From: Pseudomonas sp. GV085
GTDB lineage: Bacteria; Pseudomonadota; Gammaproteobacteria; Pseudomonadales; Pseudomonadaceae
Direction of reading: 5' to 3'
Assembly (NCBI RefSeq): GCF_003050925.1
Contig: NZ_QAOV01000003.1
Coordinates: 372,001 to 436,000 of the forward strand
Length of the DNA: 64,000 bases
Position numbers and translations under genes: made by a program. A model generated the notes under the pieces. That model was not told the origin of the DNA. It did not search any database and was given only the letters and a program-made list of their open reading frames with translations. How positions within the stretch are numbered: position 1 is the stretch's first letter; every line of letters begins with the position of its first letter. Below are positions 16,140-24,848 of this stretch, one piece after another.

Positions 16140-17395
16140 CCTGCCTGGACTTTCGCTTCTTCCTTTTCTTCATCTTTAGCCACGTGCATGCGATCGCGGC
16201 TGGCCAGGCTCGGGAACAGTTTGACCCACACCCCGGTCACCACCAGCGTGCCGATCCCGCCCATGACCACGGCTGGCACGGTACCGAACCAGTGGGCAGT
16301 CAGGCCCGATTCGAATTCGCCCAACTGGTTTGAGGCACCGATGAACAGACCGTTCACGGCGCTGACCCGACCGCGCATTTCGTCCGGGGTTTCCAGTTGC
16401 ACGAACGAGGCACGGATCACCATGCTGATCATGTCCGCCGCGCCCAGCACCACCAATACCGCCAGGGAAAACCAGAACGAGGTCGACAGGCCAAAGGCGA
16501 TGGTTGCCACGCCGAAGACGCCCACGGCGGTGAACATCACCCGCCCGACGTTGCGCTCCACGGCAAACCGCGCCAGGAACAGCGACATCAGCAGTGCACC
16601 CACTGCCGGTGCCGAGCGCAAAAGGCCCAGCCCCCACGGGCCGGTCAGCAGGATGTCCTTGGCGAACACCGGCAGCAACGCCGTCGCACCACCCAATAGC
16701 ACCGCGAACAGATCGAGGGAGATCGCCCCGAGAATGTCCGGACGACTGCGGATAAAGCGAATGCCCGCCAGCAGTGAATCCAGAGTGGCCTTGCCCTTGT
16801 TCAGCGGGGTTTGCCGGGCTGGCAGGTTGAGCATCAGCGAACAGGCGATGACATACAAAAGCACCGTCGGGCCATACACCCAGACGCTGCCGAAGGCGTA
16901 GAGCAAACCGCCGAGGGCCGGGGCGACGATGGTGGCCGATTGCTGGGCCGATTGCGCGGCGGCGACCGCACGGGGAAACAGCGCGCTGGGCACGATGCTC
17001 GGCAACAGGGCCTGGGTGGTCGGCATTTCAAAGGAACGCGCGGCGCCGAGCAGGAAGGCCAGGATAAAGATCATTTCCCGGGTGACCTGGTCGGTGGCAC
17101 TGCCAATGGCCAGCGACAGGGCGATCAATGCCTGCACGGACTGGCAGATCGCCGCGACTTTGCGCCGGTCATAGCGGTCGGCGACGTGTCCTGTGTGCAG
17201 CATGAACAGCACGCGCGGGGCGAACTCGACCAGGCCGACCAGACCCAGGTCGAGCACGTTGCCGGTCAACCGATACAGGTTCCAGCCGATGGCCACGGTG
17301 AGCATCTGGAAGCCGCTGGCGGTGAAGACCCGGGCCAGCCAGAACGCGAGAAAAGGGCGATGGTGACGTAACAGCAAGGGCTCTTGGCTGGGCAT
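16136..17395 (-). CDS. MFS transporter, DHA3/EntS-like
   Basis: 419 residues with about twelve helices; starts MPSQEPLLLRHHRPFLAFWLARVFTASGFQML. The loop GHVADRYDRRKV between helices 2 and 3 is the MFS signature, and SAVNGLFIGASNQLGEFESGL is typical of the enterobactin-exporter/macrolide-efflux DHA3 group. A drug or siderophore efflux role is possible but not shown. It converges on the DJ-1-like gene; upstream lie a REP doublet and the cioAB control region. Confidence 0.8.
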   Translation of the reverse strand: MPSQEPLLLRHHRPFLAFWLARVFTASGFQMLTVAIGWNLYRLTGNVLDLGLVGLVEFAPRVLFMLHTGHVADRYDRRKVAAICQSVQALIALSLAIGSATDQVTREMIFILAFLLGAARSFEMPTTQALLPSIVPSALFPRAVAAAQSAQQSATIVAPALGGLLYAFGSVWVYGPTVLLYVIACSLMLNLPARQTPLNKGKATLDSLLAGIRFIRSRPDILGAISLDLFAVLLGGATALLPVFAKDILLTGPWGLGLLRSAPAVGALLMSLFLARFAVERNVGRVMFTAVGVFGVATIAFGLSTSFWFSLAVLVVLGAADMISMVIRASFVQLETPDEMRGRVSAVNGLFIGASNQLGEFESGLTAHWFGTVPAVVMGGIGTLVVTGVWVKLFPSLASRDRMHVAKDEEKEEAKVQAG

Positions 17396-17510
17396 CGGCG
17401 GGACAATCTGGGGGAGAGGGGAGCGGCGAGATTATCACCAACCTGTAACAGGAAGTTGTCATGACAAAAAAATAGTTAGCTAGATACCGATCTTGGAAAC
17501 ACAGGAAGCA

Positions 17511-17600
17511 CTGTAGGAGCGGGCTTGCCCGCGAAGACGGCGGCACATTCAAAAGTGATGTGCATCACCAACCGCTTTCGCGGGCAAGCCCGCTCCTACT
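17511..17600. repeat. REP doublet, GGAGCGGGC type
   Basis: Inverted arms GTAGGAGCGGGCTTGCCCGCGA (from 17513) and its complement (to 17598) around a 45-bp spacer, in the intergenic stretch between the MFS gene and cioA. The rest of 17396-17878 holds the Anr box and otherwise no gene. Confidence 0.8.
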
Positions 17601-17703
17601 GGTAGCGTGTTGCTGGCGATGACAAAAGCCGTGAGGCAACTTGTCACGCGGCAAAAGGCCACGCGGGTTATCCCCGAAAATGGGACTACTCTTTCAACGT
17701 TGA

Positions 17704-17717
17704 TTGATCCAGATCAA
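17704..17717. promoter_or_regulatory. Perfect Anr/Fnr box upstream of cioAB
   Basis: TTGATCCAGATCAA matches TTGAT-N4-ATCAA at every position, 162 bp before the cioA start. In P. aeruginosa Anr is known to repress cioAB at low oxygen, so this box is the expected control site. Confidence 0.75.
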
Positions 17718-17878
17718 AACCCACAAAAGGAATTGATCCGGCGGCCGCAAGGCCAGATTCCCTGCGTTGTGATGCGTGCAAAAAAAGAACAAACAGAGAT
17801 TCGCCACACTCCATATCCGTGGGGACCGTGGGTGCAGGCTTCCAGCCAGCAGCCGTACTACCTGACAGAGGAAGACTT

Positions 17879-19315
17879 ATGTTCGGTTTAGAGGCACTTG
17901 ATCTCGCCCGAATTCAGTTCGCGTTCACCATCTCGTTCCACATCCTGTTTCCGGCCATCACCATCGGCCTGGCGAGTTACCTGGCGGTACTCGAAGGCCT
18001 GTGGCTGAAAACCCATAACGACACCTACCGTGACCTCTACCATTTCTGGTCGAAAATCTTTGCCGTCAACTTCGGCATGGGGGTGGTTTCCGGCCTGGTC
18101 ATGGCCTATCAGTTCGGCACCAACTGGAGCCGCTTCTCGGACTTCGCCGGCTCGGTTACCGGGCCGTTGCTGACCTATGAAGTGCTTACGGCGTTCTTCC
18201 TCGAGGCCGGGTTCCTCGGCGTCATGCTGTTTGGCTGGAACAAGGTCGGACGTGGCCTGCACTTCTTCGCCACCGTGATGGTGGCCATCGGTACACTGAT
18301 CTCGACGTTCTGGATTCTTGCCTCCAATAGCTGGATGCAGACCCCGCAGGGCTTCGAGATCGTCAACGGTCAGGTCATACCCACCGACTGGCTGGCGGTT
18401 ATCTTCAATCCGTCGTTCCCGTATCGCCTGATGCACATGGCCACGGCGGCGTTCGTCGCCACGGCCTTCTTCGTTGGTTCCTCCGCGGCCTGGCATTTGC
18501 TGCGCGGCAGGGACAACCCGGCGATCCGCAAAATGCTCTCGATGGCCATGTGGATGGCATTGATCGTCGCGCCGATCCAGGCGGTCATTGGCGATTTCCA
18601 CGGTCTCAATACGCTTGAGCATCAGCCGGCAAAAATCGCCGCGATCGAAGGCCACTGGGAAAACAAGGGTAACGAGGCGACGCCGCTGATCCTGTTCGGC
18701 TGGCCGGACATGAAAGAAGAGAAAACCAGGTTTGCTGTCGAAATTCCGTACCTGGGTAGCCTGATCCTGACTCACTCGCTGGACAAGCAAGTCCCGGCGC
18801 TCAAGGAGTTCCCGCCTGAAGACCGGCCGAATTCGACCATTGTGTTCTGGTCATTCCGGATCATGGTGGGTCTGGGCATGCTGATGATCTTCACCGGTTT
18901 GTGGAGCCTGTGGCTGCGCAAGCGTGACACCCTCTACTCCTCGCGGCCGTTCCTGTACCTGGCGCTGTGGATGGGGCCGTCCGGTCTGATCGCTCTCCTC
19001 GCCGGCTGGTTCACCACCGAAATCGGCCGCCAGCCATGGGTGGTTTACGGCCTGATGCGCACGGCGGATGCGTCGTCCAACCATAGCTTCATGCAGATGA
19101 GCATCACCCTGATCCTGTTTGTCGTGGTCTATTTCGCGCTGTTTGGTGCCGGTCTTGGCTACATGATGCGCCTGGTGCGCAAGGGGCCGAAAATCGACGA
19201 AGGCAAGGAAACCAACGACGGTGGCCCTGGCCGGAAACGCACACCGGCCCGACCGTTTTCCGCAGCCGACGGCGACCACATCGACGCCGATCACAGCCTG
19301 ACCAAGGAGATTTGA
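17879..19315 (+). CDS. cioA: Cyanide-insensitive bd-type quinol oxidase subunit I
   Basis: 478 residues from MFGLEALDLARIQFAF, with GAGGAAG upstream. Inner-membrane oxidase that passes electrons from ubiquinol to oxygen without copper. Visible are the axial histidine in FTISFHILFP, the GRQPWVVYGLMRT signature, and the quinol loop residues in HQPAKIAAIEGHWE. The Q-loop is short, as in CioA rather than E. coli CydA (522 residues). The operon continues with cioB three bases downstream and a small DUF2474 gene, and an Anr box lies upstream. Confidence 0.92.
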   Translation: MFGLEALDLARIQFAFTISFHILFPAITIGLASYLAVLEGLWLKTHNDTYRDLYHFWSKIFAVNFGMGVVSGLVMAYQFGTNWSRFSDFAGSVTGPLLTYEVLTAFFLEAGFLGVMLFGWNKVGRGLHFFATVMVAIGTLISTFWILASNSWMQTPQGFEIVNGQVIPTDWLAVIFNPSFPYRLMHMATAAFVATAFFVGSSAAWHLLRGRDNPAIRKMLSMAMWMALIVAPIQAVIGDFHGLNTLEHQPAKIAAIEGHWENKGNEATPLILFGWPDMKEEKTRFAVEIPYLGSLILTHSLDKQVPALKEFPPEDRPNSTIVFWSFRIMVGLGMLMIFTGLWSLWLRKRDTLYSSRPFLYLALWMGPSGLIALLAGWFTTEIGRQPWVVYGLMRTADASSNHSFMQMSITLILFVVVYFALFGAGLGYMMRLVRKGPKIDEGKETNDGGPGRKRTPARPFSAADGDHIDADHSLTKEI

Positions 19316-19318
19316 ATC

Positions 19319-20326
19319 ATGGGTATTGATCTTCCGCTGATCTGGGCCGTGATCATCATCTTCGGCATCATGATGTACGTGGTCATGGACGGTTTCGACC
19401 TGGGCATCGGCATTCTCTTCCCGTTCATTCCGGGCAAGACGGATCGCGATGTGATGATGAACACCGTCGCCCCGGTCTGGGACGGCAACGAGACCTGGCT
19501 GGTGTTGGGGGGCGCGGCGTTGTTCGGCGCGTTTCCGCTGGCCTATTCGGTGGTGCTCTCGGCGTTGTACCTGCCGCTGATCCTGATGTTGATCGGGTTG
19601 ATCTTCCGCGGTGTGGCCTTCGAGTTCCGCTTCAAGGCCAGGGACGACAAGCGCCATCTGTGGGACAAGGCGTTCATTGGTGGTTCGGTCACTGCAACGT
19701 TCTTCCAGGGTGTTGCGCTCGGCGCGTTCATCGATGGGCTGCCAGTGGTCAATCGGCAGTTCGCCGGTGGTTCACTGGACTGGCTGACCCCGTTCACGAT
19801 GTTCTGTGGTGCGGCGCTGGTGGTGGCGTATGCGCTGCTCGGTTGCACCTGGCTGATCATGAAGACCGAAGGCAAGTTGCAGGAACAGATGCATGACCTG
19901 GCCCGGCCATTGGCCTTCGTGCTGCTGGCGGTGATTGGCATCGTCAGCATCTGGACCCCGTTGGCCCACGCAGAAATCGCCGCACGCTGGTTCACCATGC
20001 CGAATCTGTTCTGGTTCATGCCGGTGCCGATTCTGGTGCTGGTGACGATGTACGGACTGATTCGCGCCGTGGCCCGCAACGCGCACTACACGCCGTTCCT
20101 GCTGACCCTGGTGCTGATCTTCCTCGGTTACAGCGGGTTGGGCATCAGCTTGTGGCCGAACATCATCCCGCCGTCGATCTCGATCTGGGATGCCGCCGCG
20201 CCGCCGCAAAGTCAGGGTTTCATGCTGGTGGGCACGCTGTTCATCATTCCGTTCATCCTGGGCTACACCTTCTGGAGCTACTACGTGTTCCGCGGCAAGG
20301 TCACCCATGAAGACGGCTATCACTAG
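19319..20326 (+). CDS. cioB: Cyanide-insensitive bd-type quinol oxidase subunit II
   Basis: 335 residues with eight to nine helices; starts MGIDLPLIWAVIIIFGIMMYVVMDGFDLGIGILFPF. The MDGFDLG segment and NEVWLVLGG-type motif (NETWLVLGGAALFGAFP) are constant in CydB/CioB. It forms the heterodimer with CioA. The start lies three bases after the cioA stop, so expression is coupled. Confidence 0.92.
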   Translation: MGIDLPLIWAVIIIFGIMMYVVMDGFDLGIGILFPFIPGKTDRDVMMNTVAPVWDGNETWLVLGGAALFGAFPLAYSVVLSALYLPLILMLIGLIFRGVAFEFRFKARDDKRHLWDKAFIGGSVTATFFQGVALGAFIDGLPVVNRQFAGGSLDWLTPFTMFCGAALVVAYALLGCTWLIMKTEGKLQEQMHDLARPLAFVLLAVIGIVSIWTPLAHAEIAARWFTMPNLFWFMPVPILVLVTMYGLIRAVARNAHYTPFLLTLVLIFLGYSGLGISLWPNIIPPSISIWDAAAPPQSQGFMLVGTLFIIPFILGYTFWSYYVFRGKVTHEDGYH

Positions 20327-20348
20327 CCCTGTGCACCACGAAACTAAT

Positions 20349-20368
20349 GTGGGAGCGAGCCTGCTCCG
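20349..20368. repeat. Single, partly degenerate REP
   Basis: GTGGGAGCGAGCCTGCTCCG shows one REP arm with a decayed end, inside the cioAB unit between cioB and the DUF2474 gene. Confidence 0.6.
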
Positions 20369-20381
20369 GGCGGCGTTCCGA

Positions 20382-20407
20382 CGATGGCGTCCTGACAGAC
20401 GCCATCG
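20382..20407 (+). promoter_or_regulatory. Hairpin between cioB and the DUF2474 gene
   Basis: CGATGGCGTC (20382-20391) and GACGCCATCG (20398-20407) form a 10-bp stem with a 6-nt loop, nine bases before the Shine-Dalgarno of the small gene. No T-tract follows, so it would more likely affect mRNA processing or read-through than stop transcription. Confidence 0.45.
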
Positions 20408-20429
20408 ATCTACATCGGAGGATTTATCA

Positions 20430-20597
20430 ATGAACGGCAAACACACCCTGCACGACATTGAAGAAGCCGAAAAAAAACCGCTGTGGCAGCGGCTAGGCTG
20501 GTTGGCCCTGATCTGGGGCGGCAGCGTCGGCGCCTTGTTCATCGTCGCCAGCCTGATGCGTCTGTTCATGAACGCGGCCGGCCTGACCACGCACTGA
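20430..20597 (+). CDS. DUF2474 small membrane protein of the bd oxidase
   Basis: 55 residues (MNGKHTLHDIEEAEKKPLWQ...), with TCGGAGGA upstream. One membrane helix (about 23-45, LGWLALIWGGSVGALFIVASLM) follows a charged N-terminus. DUF2474 genes occur after cioAB in Pseudomonas and are thought to fill a role like that of CydX, stabilising the haem pocket. The gene is separated from cioB by a REP remnant and a hairpin and is followed by a strong terminator. Confidence 0.8.
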   Translation: MNGKHTLHDIEEAEKKPLWQRLGWLALIWGGSVGALFIVASLMRLFMNAAGLTTH

Positions 20598-20631
20598 CAT
20601 CTCCCCCGTGGCCTCAGGGCACGGATTTACG

Positions 20632-20657
20632 ACCCTCCGACCGGAGGGTTTTTTTTT
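20632..20657. terminator. Intrinsic terminator of the cio operon
   Basis: ACCCTCCG-AC-CGGAGGGT followed by a run of eight T, between the cio operon and the convergent rlmG gene. Confidence 0.9.
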
Positions 20658-20662
20658 ACCTG

Positions 20663-21787
20663 TTACTTACGCGCCTTGAGGATGACGAATTTCGGATTGG
20701 TTGCCACTTGCTCGACACCGCGGAACAATCGCGCGAGCTTGCTGTGGTAACCCAGGTGACGATTGCCGACGATGTACAGCGCGCCGCCTACGACCAGCGC
20801 TTCGCGCGCCTGCTGGAACATCCGCCAGGCCAGGAAATCGCCCACCACCTGTTGCTGGTGAAACGGTGGATTGCACAACACGACATCAAGCGATTGCGGT
20901 TCCTGGCCGGCCAGGCCATCACCGGCACGCACGATCACTTCCCGTTCACCCAAGGCTGCGTGCCAGTTCTCGGATGCCGATTGCACGGCCATGAACGACT
21001 CGTCCACCAGCGTATAGTGGGCCTGGGGGTTTTGCAGGGCGCTGGCGATGGCCAGGACGCCGTTGCCGCAGCCGAGATCGGCGACCCGCGCCGAGCCGAG
21101 GTTTTTCGGCAAGTGTGGCAAAAATGCCCGGGTGCCGATGTCCAGGCCTTCGCGGCAAAACACATTGGCGTGGTTGAGCAGTTCGATAGCCGGGTCGTCT
21201 AGTCTGTAGCGCGTTGGGTAAGGCGATACAACTGGCGTTTTGTCTTGCGCCGTGGCAATCAATAGCCGCGCCTTCTTCACGGCCAATGAGGCTTGCACCG
21301 GGCCGATGTAACGCTCCAGCAAGTCGCCCGCGGCCCGGGGCAGATGTTTGATCATGGCCGCGGCAACCACTTGGGCGCCGGGTGCCAGTTGACCTTGCAG
21401 GCGGATCAGTTGTTCTTCCAGCAGTGCCAGGGTTTTCGGTACACGGATCAGCACGCAGTCGAACGGTCCGGCAAAGGTTTCGCTGGCGGGTATGCTCGGC
21501 ACCGCATCAAACGCCAGGCCGTTGCGCACCAGGTTCTTTTCCAGCCCCTGCAAGGCCAGGAACGAATCACCGCTGCTGATCACCCGCACCTTGCCCGCCA
21601 GGCTGGCCGCCAACGCGCCGAAACTGTCATTGAGCACCAATACCCGGGTGTCCGACGCCGGCTGCTGTTCGGCCAGATGATTGAGCAGGTATTCATCGGC
21701 CGCATCGAAAGCTTGCAGCGGTTCATTCTGCTGTTCGGGCTGGCGGATCAGGTCGAGGCTGGCGAAGGGTGTTTCGAGCAAAGGCAT
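20663..21787 (-). CDS. rlmG: 23S rRNA (guanine-1835-N2)-methyltransferase
   Basis: 374 residues. The N-terminal half is a degenerate methyltransferase fold and the C-terminal half (about 195-374) the active one, with the SAM-binding VADLGCGNGVLAIASAL and the catalytic VLCNPPFHQQ. The enzyme methylates G1835 of 23S rRNA. The start MPLLETPFASLDLIRQPEQQNEP fits the family. Monocistronic, ending at the terminator shared with the cio operon. Confidence 0.92.
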   Translation of the reverse strand: MPLLETPFASLDLIRQPEQQNEPLQAFDAADEYLLNHLAEQQPASDTRVLVLNDSFGALAASLAGKVRVISSGDSFLALQGLEKNLVRNGLAFDAVPSIPASETFAGPFDCVLIRVPKTLALLEEQLIRLQGQLAPGAQVVAAAMIKHLPRAAGDLLERYIGPVQASLAVKKARLLIATAQDKTPVVSPYPTRYRLDDPAIELLNHANVFCREGLDIGTRAFLPHLPKNLGSARVADLGCGNGVLAIASALQNPQAHYTLVDESFMAVQSASENWHAALGEREVIVRAGDGLAGQEPQSLDVVLCNPPFHQQQVVGDFLAWRMFQQAREALVVGGALYIVGNRHLGYHSKLARLFRGVEQVATNPKFVILKARK

Positions 21788-21961
21788 GGGGTGGGGCTCT
21801 GGGTAATCAACGGATGTCCCGCTGCCTAAGGCGTTGGAGCGGGCGGGGCCGACCGAGTGTACTGCGTCGTGCAGGTCTACACGCCATCACTCAGGAGGGA
21901 CCGCAAATGGTACGTTTTTTTTGCCTGGATTACCCGCAGGTTTTCCCGCAGTCGGGCGCTT

Positions 21962-22675
21962 TCAGATGGCCCCGGACCGGGCTGCGGCGATGACTGCCGC
22001 AATCTTGTTGTTGACGCCGAGCTTCTCGATAGCCCTGTGCACATGAAAGTTGATGGTGCGCTCACTCAAATTGAGGATCCTGGCAATTTCATAGGCCGTC
22101 TTGCCGTCGGCCGACAGTTTCAATACTTCGAGTTCCCGCCGTGACAAGGGCGGAACCTGGGGGCGAGCCGGTTTTTTTGGTTGCATTGCGTTCGCCAGAG
22201 CGTGCAAATGGCGGCTGATGAACACCGAGTATCCAAGATGCTCGTACAACTCATAGGCTGAAATCGGGCAATGGCTTCTGGCCAGGCTGAAAATGCTGCG
22301 CAGACCGGTTTCCTCATCAAAGATCGCCTGGGACCAGCCATGCTGCAAGCCCTGTTGTCGCAGCAACTGCCATAACCATGGCGTCCTGGAAAAAAGCTCT
22401 TCACTCCAGAGAACAGGCAACATTGAATGATTGCAGTGTGCCACTATCGGGTCTATTTGCGTGGCGTTGCTTTTTTCATATTGAGTATTCCACTCTTGGG
22501 GGAAGTTGTTCAGGTTCACTGTACTGGTGTCGACCCCGAATGAGTTCGAAGTAATTGAAAAGCCACAAAATTTATATCCAAGGTTTCTAGCGAAACTGAG
22601 CGCGATTCGATAGGCGGTATTGATCTCTTGTGTGTGCGCCAATTGTTTGAGCTGTGACTCCTTCCAGATCTCCAT
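21962..22675 (-). CDS. LuxR solo with a complete acyl-homoserine-lactone pocket
   Basis: 237 residues from MEIWKESQLKQLAHTQEI, with GGAGA upstream. The autoinducer domain (about 20-160) keeps all six residues that are near-invariant in AHL-binding LuxR proteins: Trp62, Tyr66, Asp75, Pro76, Trp90 and Gly113. The C-terminal helix-turn-helix (about 172-235) is of the GerE type (PLSRRELEVLKLSADGKTAYEIARIL ... RTINFHVHRAIEKL). No luxI-type synthase is in the window. It is divergent from fpr. It may correspond to the conserved solo known as PpoR or PsoR in other pseudomonads, but I cannot confirm this. Confidence 0.88.
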   Translation of the reverse strand: MEIWKESQLKQLAHTQEINTAYRIALSFARNLGYKFCGFSITSNSFGVDTSTVNLNNFPQEWNTQYEKSNATQIDPIVAHCNHSMLPVLWSEELFSRTPWLWQLLRQQGLQHGWSQAIFDEETGLRSIFSLARSHCPISAYELYEHLGYSVFISRHLHALANAMQPKKPARPQVPPLSRRELEVLKLSADGKTAYEIARILNLSERTINFHVHRAIEKLGVNNKIAAVIAAARSGAI

Positions 22676-22977
22676 ACAGTGATCTCCATTAGAGTGTCTT
22701 CTGGGTGCCGTATTGGATCCGGGATCCGGCACGCCACGAAGTGTAGGACATTTCCTGCAGAAGTGGTTCGACAATTTTGCTCTTTTGACTGTTGGAAAAG
22801 TGTGCTCAAGGTTCTTAGGGAATAAGTGGTTATGAAATGCCACATATCATTTTATATATAGGGTTGTATCCGTATTCTGTAATCGACGACTAGTGCGCAT
22901 TAATGTCACTACAAATTGTCGGTGGTTACGCTGCTTCCTTTGCGGGACACTGGGGTATCTGTTGATTGGAGCCTTCC

Positions 22978-23754
22978 ATGTCCGTCAGTGAAGAAAAATT
23001 TACGCGCCAGACCTTGCTCGAGGTTCATCCGTTGACCCCGAACCTGTTTACCCTGCGCGCCACGCGGGATGCCGGGTTTCGTTTTCGTGCGGGGCAGTTT
23101 GCCCGGTTGGGCGTCACCAAGGCTGACGGCAGCACGGTATGGCGCGCCTACTCCATGGTGTCCTCGCCCTTTGACGAGTTCCTCGAGTTCTTTTCCATTG
23201 TCGTACCGGGCGGTGAGTTCACCAGTGAGCTGAGCCGCCTGGGCGTTGACGATACATTGCTGGTCGACCGCCAGGCCTTCGGCTATTTGACGCTGGACCG
23301 TTTTGTCGATGGCCGCGATCTGTGGTTGTTATCCACAGGCACGGGCATCGCGCCGTTCCTGTCGATACTCCAGGATTTCGAAGTCTGGGAGAGATTCGAG
23401 CGGATCATCCTGGTCTACAGCGTTCGCGAAGCCCGGGAACTGGCTTATCAGGAGCTGATCGCGGGGCTGGCGCAACTTGAGTATCTGGCTGAATACGCAC
23501 ACAAATTGCAATTCATCGCCACCGTCACTCGTGAGCAGCATCCTGGCGCATTGAACGGACGGATCACCACACTGATTGAAAGCGGCGAGTTGGAGCGCAG
23601 CGCGGGAGTTGCGCTGACGCCTGAGCATTCACGGGTCATGCTGTGCGGCAACCCGCAGATGATCGATGATACGCGCAAGTTGCTTAAACAGCGGGACATG
23701 CACTTGAGCCTCAGCCGGCGACCCGGCCAAGTGGCGGTGGAAAACTTCTGGTAA
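22978..23754 (+). CDS. fpr: Ferredoxin/flavodoxin-NADP+ reductase
   Basis: 258 residues from MSVSEEKFTRQTLLEVHPLTPNLF. FAD-binding RAYSMVSSPFDE (about 56-67) and the NADP-binding STGTGIAPFLSIL are intact; the protein ends VAVENFW, with the C-terminal aromatic residue characteristic of bacterial Fpr. It shuttles electrons between NADPH and ferredoxin or flavodoxin in iron and oxidative-stress metabolism. It faces away from the LuxR solo across 302 bp that contain no further gene and no clear lux box, and converges on mscL. Confidence 0.93.
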   Translation: MSVSEEKFTRQTLLEVHPLTPNLFTLRATRDAGFRFRAGQFARLGVTKADGSTVWRAYSMVSSPFDEFLEFFSIVVPGGEFTSELSRLGVDDTLLVDRQAFGYLTLDRFVDGRDLWLLSTGTGIAPFLSILQDFEVWERFERIILVYSVREARELAYQELIAGLAQLEYLAEYAHKLQFIATVTREQHPGALNGRITTLIESGELERSAGVALTPEHSRVMLCGNPQMIDDTRKLLKQRDMHLSLSRRPGQVAVENFW

Positions 23755-23758
23755 GCAA

Positions 23759-23781
23759 AACGGCGCCGCAAAGGCGCCGTT
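23759..23781. terminator. Hairpin between fpr and mscL
   Basis: AACGGCGCC-GCAAA-GGCGCCGTT, a 9-bp stem between convergent genes. The A-rich left flank gives a better T-tract for mscL than for fpr. Confidence 0.75.
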
Positions 23782-23795
23782 CTTTGCCAGTGCAG

Positions 23796-24209
23796 TCAAG
23801 GCCGGTTGTTTTGGGCCTTGAGCAAGTCGCGGATCTCGCCCAGCAACTCTTCTTCCTTGGTGGGAACCGGCGGCAGGCTAGGGGCCACGGACTCCTCACG
23901 CTTCAGGCGGTTGATGGCCTTGACGCCCATGAAGATCGCAAAGGCGACGATGACGAAGTCGATGATGGTCTGGATGAACTTGCCATAGGCCAGCACCACC
24001 GCAGGAATGGCGCCGTCTGCTGCCTTGAGCGTTATGGCCAGATCACTGAAGTCCACGCCACCGATCAGCATCCCGATTGGCGGCATGATCAGGTCACCGA
24101 CAAACGACGTAACGATCTTGCCGAAGGCCGCACCGATGATGATGCCGACGGCCATGTCGACCACGTTGCCTTTGACCGCGAAGGCCTTGAACTCGTTTAG
24201 CACGCCCAT
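23796..24209 (-). CDS. mscL: Large-conductance mechanosensitive channel
   Basis: 137 residues starting [33 protein letters not shown]. The first helix has the glycine/alanine packing pattern of the MscL gate, the second spans about 75-100 ([25 protein letters not shown]), and the C-terminal cytoplasmic helix follows. It opens under membrane tension to release solutes on osmotic downshock. Confidence 0.95.
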   Translation of the reverse strand: MGVLNEFKAFAVKGNVVDMAVGIIIGAAFGKIVTSFVGDLIMPPIGMLIGGVDFSDLAITLKAADGAIPAVVLAYGKFIQTIIDFVIVAFAIFMGVKAINRLKREESVAPSLPPVPTKEEELLGEIRDLLKAQNNRP

Positions 24210-24848
24210 AGGTTATTCCTTGTTACAGATGAGGTAGATGTGCGCAGTGTAAATCAGCAAATCGCATCCTGCTCGAATCAACTGCCTGCTGTGCTTGCCA
24301 GCCATTGACCCGGGTGGTGTTGAAAAATTCACCGATTGATCTCATCTGAGGTCGGTCAGGCCTTCTGAGGCGTTCGCATACGACTTTTTTCAGCGAAATG
24401 GCGCCATTTGTGTGGGCGAGCCAAGGTTGAGCGACCACTCCTGAATGGGGACGCTCAAGATGATCGGGCAGTTAGTGGCCAAAAAGGCTGCATTGAAAAT
24501 TAAACGCAGGTGAAGTGATATGAACTGTTTCGTTAGTTTGGTGTGTCTGACAAGTTGCACGTTTCTCTGAATCACTGCTGCGTTTTGTGTGAATGTTTTC
24601 GAAGTTGTGCAAAAAGTATGTAAATGAACAAAGTCTGTATAGGTTTTCGAAGTGTGTGGTATGGCATGTCCCTAGAGTTTGTTGGCCGAGTTGAGCGAAA
24701 AACTTATACAAGGTTTTGTAGGGTGGGTGTATCTCAATATACCTGTGTTTAATAAGGTTATTTGAAGTCATCAAAAGGGTTGCGAAATATCTGGCCGCAC
24801 TCGCGCGCCTTGGCTGAGCTATCATCGCGTTTTTTTCCGGGAGTTCCG
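24210..24848. other. 639-bp intergenic stretch between mscL and radA
   Basis: No credible gene. The part from about 24480 to 24760 is markedly AT-rich compared with its surroundings. It contains GTTTTCGAAG twice (24595-24604 and 24643-24652, 48 bp apart, each with the TTCGAA palindrome) and an inverted repeat TTGAGCG (24427-24433)/CGCTCAA (24452-24458). An undetected small RNA or decayed insertion is possible. Confidence 0.5.

Noticed and set aside
17465..17480. TAGTTAGCTAGATACC resembles the shared qui operator motif
   Set aside because: Only a partial match and far from any quinate gene; likely chance in an AT-rich segment.
22676..22977. lux box between the LuxR solo and fpr
   Set aside because: Short palindromes (ACTAGT, ATTAAT) occur, but none fits the 20-bp lux-box pattern.
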